Of a stretch of DNA of 20,147 bases, positions 15,962 through 20,147 are shown in pieces; position 1 is the stretch's first letter; every line of letters begins with the position of its first letter. The translations under genes and the position numbers were made by a program. Source of the DNA: CAYOFK01 sp964403185 (GTDB lineage: Bacteria; Bacteroidota; Bacteroidia; Bacteroidales; VadinHA17); assembly GCA_964403185.1 (NCBI GenBank), contig CAYOFK010000031.1, forward strand, positions 1 through 20,147, written 5' to 3'. A model generated the notes under the pieces. That model worked only from the letters and a program-made list of their open reading frames with translations. It did no database searches and was not told the DNA's origin.

Positions 15962-17179
15962 ATGTTTAATGTTTATAAAATCAGGGAAGATTTTCCCGCA
16001 CTTTCCCGGAAAGTCTATGGGAAACCATTGATCTATATGGATAACGGGGCTACTACACAAAAACCGATCCGGGTTATTGAAAAACTGAATGAGGTTTATA
16101 CTCAATGCAACAGTAATGTGCACAGGGGTGTGCATCACCTCAGCATCCAGATGACGGAGGCTTATGAGGAAGCACGGTCAGTAGTCCGCCAATTCATCAA
16201 TGCACAGTCCAACTCAGAAATTATATTCACTTCAGGCACTACAGGTTCTGTAAATCTGGTGGCCTCTTCATTTGGCGATGCATTTATAAGAAAAGACGAC
16301 CAGATCCTGATCACCGGACTGGAACATCATTCCAATATTGTCCCCTGGCAGATGCTGGCAGAAAGAAAGAATGCACATCTGAAGGTCCTTCCCATACACA
16401 GGGATGGAACCCTGATGGTTGAGTCACTTGATTCATACTTAAATGAAAAAACACGGTTATTTGCCCTGAGTCATGTGTCCAATGCCCTGGGCACCATCAA
16501 TCCGGTTAAAGAACTGGTTGAGGCTGCTCATAAATATAATATTCCGGTACTGGTTGATGGAGCACAGGCCATACAGCATGAAGACGTGGACGTCATGGAT
16601 TTGAATTGTGATTTTTATGCCTTTTCCGGACATAAGGCATACGGGCCAAATGGCATTGGAGTGCTGTATGGAAAGGAGGAATGGCTTGAAAAATTGCCAC
16701 CCTATCAGTTCGGAGGCGACATGGTGGCCACTGTTAGTTTTAAAAAAACCACATTCGCCGGTTTACCGCTAAAATTTGAAGCAGGTACTGCAAATTATCC
16801 CTCAGCCATTGGCATGGCAGAAGCGTTCAGATATTTAAATGAAATTGGGAAAAATGAAATTGCGGGCTACGAGAGAGAGTTGCTTGACTATGGAAACAAG
16901 ACCCTGGAAAAGATTGAGGGATTGAGTATCTTTGGCGCTTCCAAAAAGAAAATCAGCATGTTTTCATTTCTCCTTGATGGCATCCATCCTTCAGATACAG
17001 GATCCATTTTGGATAAAATGGGTATAGCAGTGCGTACCGGACACCATTGTGCCCAACCAATCATGGATTTCTATGGTATAGAGGGAACGGTTCGCGCTTC
17101 GCTGGCATTTTACAATACAAAGGATGAAATAGACCGGTTGGCAGAAGGTATAAAAAAGGTAATGACAATGTTTGGTTAA
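15962..17179 (+). CDS. sufS: Cysteine desulfurase SufS (class II)
   Basis: SufS is the PLP enzyme that takes sulfur from cysteine as a persulfide and passes it to SufE. The 405-residue protein begins with FPALSRKVYGKPLIYMDNGA, typical of class II desulfurases. The PLP lysine is K225 in FSGHKAYGP, and the catalytic cysteine is C363 in RTGHHCAQP, on the short loop that distinguishes SufS from IscS. It follows sufD by 12 bases. The 99 bases to sufE contain a weak hairpin (GCCCT/AGGGC at 17190..17202), possibly a partial terminator or processing site. Confidence 0.97.
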   Translation: MFNVYKIREDFPALSRKVYGKPLIYMDNGATTQKPIRVIEKLNEVYTQCNSNVHRGVHHLSIQMTEAYEEARSVVRQFINAQSNSEIIFTSGTTGSVNLVASSFGDAFIRKDDQILITGLEHHSNIVPWQMLAERKNAHLKVLPIHRDGTLMVESLDSYLNEKTRLFALSHVSNALGTINPVKELVEAAHKYNIPVLVDGAQAIQHEDVDVMDLNCDFYAFSGHKAYGPNGIGVLYGKEEWLEKLPPYQFGGDMVATVSFKKTTFAGLPLKFEAGTANYPSAIGMAEAFRYLNEIGKNEIAGYERELLDYGNKTLEKIEGLSIFGASKKKISMFSFLLDGIHPSDTGSILDKMGIAVRTGHHCAQPIMDFYGIEGTVRASLAFYNTKDEIDRLAEGIKKVMTMFG

Positions 17180-17278
17180 ACCCTGGCAGGCCCTGAAAGG
17201 GCATTTAAAGTGATGAGTGCGGAGGAGCCAAATTCATAACGAAACCGGAATATTGAATCAGTTACAAATTATTGACAA

Positions 17279-17710
17279 GTGAAAGATCTTACCGAAATAC
17301 AAAATGAGATCATAGAAGAGTTCAGGATCTTCGATGATTGGATGGATAAATACAATCACCTGATTGAACTGAGCAACGATCTGGATGCCTTGCCTGCCAA
17401 TAGTAAAACCAATGAACATTTGATTGAAGGCTGCCAGTCGAAAGTGTGGCTGGTCACAGAATATGAAAATGGTTTGATACACTATTATGCCGATAGTGAT
17501 GCCATCATCACCAAAGGGATTGTGGCTTTGCTGATCCGGGTTTTATCCGGAAGATCCCCTGAAGAGATAAAAGATGCAGACCTGTTTTTTATTGACAAGG
17601 TTGGATTGAAAGATCATCTCAGTCCAACCCGTGCCAATGGATTGCTGGCCATGGTAAAACAAATGAAATTATATGCCCTGGCCTATTATGCGAAACAACA
17701 AAAGCAGTGA
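17279..17710 (+). CDS. sufE: Sulfur acceptor protein SufE
   Basis: SufE accepts persulfide sulfur from SufS and delivers it to SufB. The 143-residue protein carries the acceptor cysteine C52 in IEGCQSKVW (E. coli C51) and the family's later ISRAL-like segment, here GIVALLIRVLSGRSPEEI. The start is GTG at 17279, giving VKDLTEIQNEIIEEF; no in-frame ATG lies upstream in the short gap after sufS. Its stop TGA overlaps a possible GTG of the next gene (17707), so the two are probably translated together. Confidence 0.95.
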   Translation: MKDLTEIQNEIIEEFRIFDDWMDKYNHLIELSNDLDALPANSKTNEHLIEGCQSKVWLVTEYENGLIHYYADSDAIITKGIVALLIRVLSGRSPEEIKDADLFFIDKVGLKDHLSPTRANGLLAMVKQMKLYALAYYAKQQKQ

Positions 17711-17715
17711 GAGAG

Positions 17716-18039
17716 ATGAAAGAAGTACAGAATTTTTTGGAGTTGGAAACAAAAATAGTCGATGTATTAAAAAATATATACGATCCGGAGATCCCGGTAA
17801 ATATCTATGACCTGGGACTGATCTACGAAGTAACTGTTAACGAAAACCAACTGGTTCATCTGAAGATGACCCTTACTGCACCCAACTGCCCGATGGCTGA
17901 TGAATTGCTGTCAGAGGTTAACACCCGGGTACGTGAAATTGAGGGGGTCAGGGACCTGGACCTGAAACTCACTTTCGAACCCCCCTGGGATAAAAGCATG
18001 CTTTCTGATGAAGCGGCCCTGGAACTGGGTTTGCTTTAA
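17716..18039 (+). CDS. MIP18/DUF59-family Fe-S assembly protein (SufT-like)
   Basis: This protein of 107 residues (from ATG 17716) has the DUF59 core: YDPEIPVNIYDLGLIYEV near the N-terminus, MTLTAPNCPMADEL with the conserved cysteine, and the FEPPWDKSMLSDEA ending. Members (SufT, PaaD, MIP18) help load Fe-S clusters onto target proteins. Its place as the last gene of the suf operon supports this role here. A GTG at 17707 overlaps the sufE stop as GTGA and would add three residues; ATG 17716 is preceded by GAGAG, so either start is possible. Confidence 0.92.
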   Translation: MKEVQNFLELETKIVDVLKNIYDPEIPVNIYDLGLIYEVTVNENQLVHLKMTLTAPNCPMADELLSEVNTRVREIEGVRDLDLKLTFEPPWDKSMLSDEAALELGLL

Positions 18040-18079
18040 GCAATACATGATCAAGCGCGCAAATGGTTCCAACCAGAAA

Positions 18080-18105
18080 GGTGAATACCAATTTTGCTAT
18101 TCACC
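18080..18105. terminator. Intergenic hairpin between the convergent suf operon and lipoprotein gene
   Basis: GGTGAATA (18080..18087) and TATTCACC (18098..18105) form a perfect eight-base inverted repeat around a ten-base loop. It lies 40 bases past the suf operon and overlaps the stop codon of the opposing lipoprotein gene. No T-run follows on the plus strand; on the minus strand only TTT follows. A bidirectional terminator is plausible but weak. Confidence 0.35.
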
Positions 18106-18954
18106 CAATGCCCCTTCCTGCTTATAAATATTCCAAAGATCGGGGCGACTGTTTACAATGGAATCGGCAATGTGATGCAGATAATCCGGATCATCACCAG
18201 GGGACCATGAATAGCTTATTCCGGGTGGTTTTTCAAGGAAGATGGTGGCATAAAAAACGGCTGCGGTCAGATATGCACCTGATTTGTCCTGGTGGGAACG
18301 GTCATGTAAATAAAGCTTGCCCTGATATCCGTTTTTGATGACCGTATACCAGGCCTGGCCTACCGGTGCTGTGACTATATCCAGGTCCTTAACAGCAGTT
18401 ATGGTATGGGTGTAAATATTTTCCTGCATTTGCCGGTAGTCATCCGTCTCTCCTTCAATCCCGGTAAGGCCGTCTTCAAGAGCCCATGGCATCATGTAGA
18501 TGATGCAGGTACCCGGTGAAGCCTCCTTAATGATACTTCTGAATTTTTCGAGATATGGTAACAGATAAGGATGCCACTTCTTTTTTGAAATATAAGTGCT
18601 GGTCCCCTGGAAAATTATAAAATCCCATGAACGTTCCTGTATCTTAAGCATGGTTTCGTCATACCCAATATGATCCCGTATGCGGGATCCTAATTTTATC
18701 TGCCCCTCAAAAGACACAGGCTTGTTGGCCCTGGCAGCCATACTATCCAGGATCGGGATCACATCGGCATCGTTAAAAGCCAGATAACTGCTGCCAATAA
18801 GCAGTATATGGCAGGAATCACAATCCGTCCAGGCATTTTTTATGAGTTCCGGGCCTGGACCGGGACCGCCTGTTTTTTTGCAGGATCCCATTGATGTCAG
18901 AAGCGGGACCACTATTAATATGCAGGCAATTTGATAATACCATTTATGGTGCAT
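18097..18954 (-). CDS. Lipoprotein with SGNH/GDSL-hydrolase-like fold
   Basis: The 285-residue product has a lipoprotein signal peptide ending at C25 (MGSC, then KKTGG), a Gly/Pro linker GGPGPGPE, and an SGNH-like domain. Block I is ILLIGSSYLAFND, with probable nucleophile S56. A block resembling the oxyanion segment is FIIFQGTST. Block V is LHDRSHQDKSGAYLTA, with the D218-x-x-H221 pair. The SGNH family contains esterases, acetylesterases and carbohydrate-active deacetylases; the substrate here cannot be told. GSS replaces the usual GDS or GNS. It would sit in the periplasm or on the cell surface; no acidic lipoprotein-export tag follows the cysteine, which leans toward the periplasm. ATG 18954 follows AGAGAG. 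It is a single-gene unit, convergent with the suf operon. Confidence 0.78.
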   Translation of the reverse strand: MHHKWYYQIACILIVVPLLTSMGSCKKTGGPGPGPELIKNAWTDCDSCHILLIGSSYLAFNDADVIPILDSMAARANKPVSFEGQIKLGSRIRDHIGYDETMLKIQERSWDFIIFQGTSTYISKKKWHPYLLPYLEKFRSIIKEASPGTCIIYMMPWALEDGLTGIEGETDDYRQMQENIYTHTITAVKDLDIVTAPVGQAWYTVIKNGYQGKLYLHDRSHQDKSGAYLTAAVFYATIFLEKPPGISYSWSPGDDPDYLHHIADSIVNSRPDLWNIYKQEGALGE

Positions 18955-19051
18955 ACTCTCTTTTTGTGATAATTAAATGAATTATTTGCGATAAAATTAC
19001 AAATTAATGGAGGGATAAATCGGATTGATTGTAATTTTAATCCTGTAATTT

Positions 19052-19984
19052 ATGGATTCTTCGACTTCCATATCACGAAAAATAAAGTCCAAAGCCCTTG
19101 AACTTGGTTTTGAAGCCTGTGGCATTTCCCGGGTGGAGGAACTTAAAACAGAAGGATGCCGGCTGGAACAATGGCTGAAGGCATGCATGCATGGTGAGAT
19201 GTCCTATATGAAAAATCATTTCTCCAGGAGGACCAATCCGGCAGAACTGGTTCCTGGCGCCAGGTCTGTGATCGCTGTTCTAAAGAATTACCATACTGAA
19301 AGAAAACAAAAATATGACGGGGCTCCGGTGATCTCAAAATATGCCTATGGTGAGGACTATCATCTTGTTATGAGGCCAAAACTGAGGCAGTTACTGGCAT
19401 ATATTGAGGAACATACCGGGCCCGTAAACGGAAGGGGATTTGTTGATTCTGCTCCCATCCTGGAACGGGCATGGGCAGTCCGGGCCGGCCTGGGATGGAT
19501 GGGAAAGCATTCCCTGATCCTGAACAGGATACAAGGATCTTTTTTCTTTTTAGGTACACTGATCGTTGATCTGGAACTGGAACCTGATGGGCCCGTTAAA
19601 GACTATTGCGGGACCTGTACAAAATGTATTGATGCCTGTCCCACAGGAGCAATAGTAGCCCCCTATGTGGTGGATTCCAGAAAATGCATCTCCTACCTGA
19701 CCATTGAAAAAAAGGGCTCCATCCCGGTTGAATTTAAGGGGAAACTTCAGAACCGGGTATTCGGTTGTGATATTTGCCAGGATGTATGTCCCTGGAACAA
19801 GAATGCTCACCCACATCAGGAAAAGGCGTTTGAACCAAAAGAGGAATTGCTGAATAAATCACAGGTTGAATGGCACAACCTGTCAGAAGAGGAATTTTAC
19901 GGACTTTTTAATAATTCTTCCGTAAAACGCACCAAATTTAACGGCTTCATAAGAAACCTGGATTTTTTGAAAGAAGGGGATTAA
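19052..19984 (+). CDS. queG: Epoxyqueuosine reductase QueG
   Basis: QueG makes the last step to queuosine in tRNA (wobble position 34), reducing epoxyqueuosine with a cobalamin cofactor and two 4Fe-4S clusters. The 310-residue protein has the DUF1730 N-terminal part. The likely catalytic aspartate is D132 in GFVDSAPILERAWA. The cluster cysteines are C186, C189, C192 and C196 in CGTCTKCIDACPTGA, C212 in RKCISYLTIE, and C239, C242 and C246 in CDICQDVCPWN. It lacks the C-terminal HEAT repeats of the longer E. coli protein, as do many homologues. ATG 19052 gives a natural start. The Fe-S clusters would be supplied by the SUF system encoded nearby. Confidence 0.96.
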   Translation: MDSSTSISRKIKSKALELGFEACGISRVEELKTEGCRLEQWLKACMHGEMSYMKNHFSRRTNPAELVPGARSVIAVLKNYHTERKQKYDGAPVISKYAYGEDYHLVMRPKLRQLLAYIEEHTGPVNGRGFVDSAPILERAWAVRAGLGWMGKHSLILNRIQGSFFFLGTLIVDLELEPDGPVKDYCGTCTKCIDACPTGAIVAPYVVDSRKCISYLTIEKKGSIPVEFKGKLQNRVFGCDICQDVCPWNKNAHPHQEKAFEPKEELLNKSQVEWHNLSEEEFYGLFNNSSVKRTKFNGFIRNLDFLKEGD

Positions 19985-20010
19985 TAAAATCGGGCCCCAA
20001 ACATGCTTAT

Positions 20011-20039
20011 TCGTCGGACGACCTGGAGGCATCCGGCGA
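20011..20039. repeat. Imperfect hairpin TCGTCGGA / TCCGGCGA after queG
   Basis: TCGTCGGA (20011..20018) and TCCGGCGA (20032..20039) pair over eight positions, with one G-T, around a 13-base loop. It includes the palindrome shared with 11092..11102. It begins 26 bases after the queG stop and could be a repeat fragment or a transcript-end hairpin. Confidence 0.45.
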
Positions 20040-20067
20040 TTACAGGCTAAGGCTAAGGAAAAGCCCA

Positions 20068-20116
20068 TGTAGATCGACTTTGTAAGTCGATTAGCGACTT
20101 GAAAAGTCGCTCTACA
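20068..20116. repeat. Two-hairpin palindromic element (REP/MITE-like)
   Basis: TGTAG (20068..20072) and CTACA (20112..20116) enclose two perfect hairpins with eight-base stems and three-base loops. One is ATCGACTT/AAGTCGAT with loop TGT (20073..20091); the other is AGCGACTT/AAGTCGCT with loop GAA (20093..20111). The inner GACTT/AAGTC is common to both. The 49-base element would fold as a three-way junction. The architecture resembles REP-type elements that RAYT (TnpA-REP) transposases move, but no such gene is in the window. Confidence 0.65.
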
Positions 20117-20147
20117 GGCAGTCCGCTATTTGTTTTATAGCAATGAA

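Noticed and set aside
17213..17239. Eight-codon frame (MSAEEPNS) between sufS and sufE
   Set aside because: It is too short and has no supporting signal; it is as likely by chance.
1..20147. CRISPR arrays, tRNA/rRNA genes, toxin-antitoxin, phage or defence genes
   Set aside because: I looked for regularly spaced repeats, cloverleaf-like segments and such families and saw none; nearly all coding capacity is housekeeping.

Overview
The window reads as a chromosomal housekeeping region of a member of the Bacteroidota, probably an uncultured or draft-assembled Bacteroidales/Marinilabiliales-like organism. The evidence is a fused lpxC-fabZ gene, an HD-lpxD-lpxC/fabZ-lpxA cluster, a sufBCDS-sufE-DUF59 operon, and several promoters of the Bacteroidota type (TAnnTTTG, one with an upstream TTTG at 20-bp spacing). 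A run of 100 Ns (7558..7657) marks an assembly gap, so the two sides may not be exactly adjacent.

Layout. At 1..2673 the minus-strand operon rimP-nusA-infB (infB cut by the window edge) is driven by a near-perfect Bacteroidota promoter. A 19-base palindrome lies in the rimP leader. From 2972 to the gap, four plus-strand genes run in series: an HD-domain phosphohydrolase, lpxD, lpxC/fabZ and lpxA (3' end lost in the gap). After the gap, a minus-strand pair (a predicted outer-membrane protein, then a Gfo/Idh/MocA oxidoreductase joined by an ATGA overlap) sits between lpxA and lpxB. lpxB is divergently transcribed from that pair. thiL follows on the minus strand, then the six-gene plus-strand SUF operon (sufB, sufC, sufD, sufS, sufE and a MIP18/DUF59 gene), a convergent SGNH-hydrolase-like lipoprotein, and queG. 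The window ends in a cluster of palindromic intergenic repeats.

How the genes fit together. rimP/nusA/infB serve ribosome maturation, transcription elongation and translation initiation. lpxA, lpxC, lpxD and lpxB are four of the early Raetz-pathway steps of lipid A synthesis, and FabZ supplies the acyl chains. The SUF genes build Fe-S clusters, and QueG is a 4Fe-4S enzyme that would depend on them. I do not see a new defence or mobile system. The points most worth a second look are the oxidoreductase/outer-membrane protein pair inside the lipid A cluster (same position as gnnA in some other bacteria), the hairpin in the rimP-nusA leader, a cysteine-rich SufD tail, and the two-hairpin repeat at the right end.
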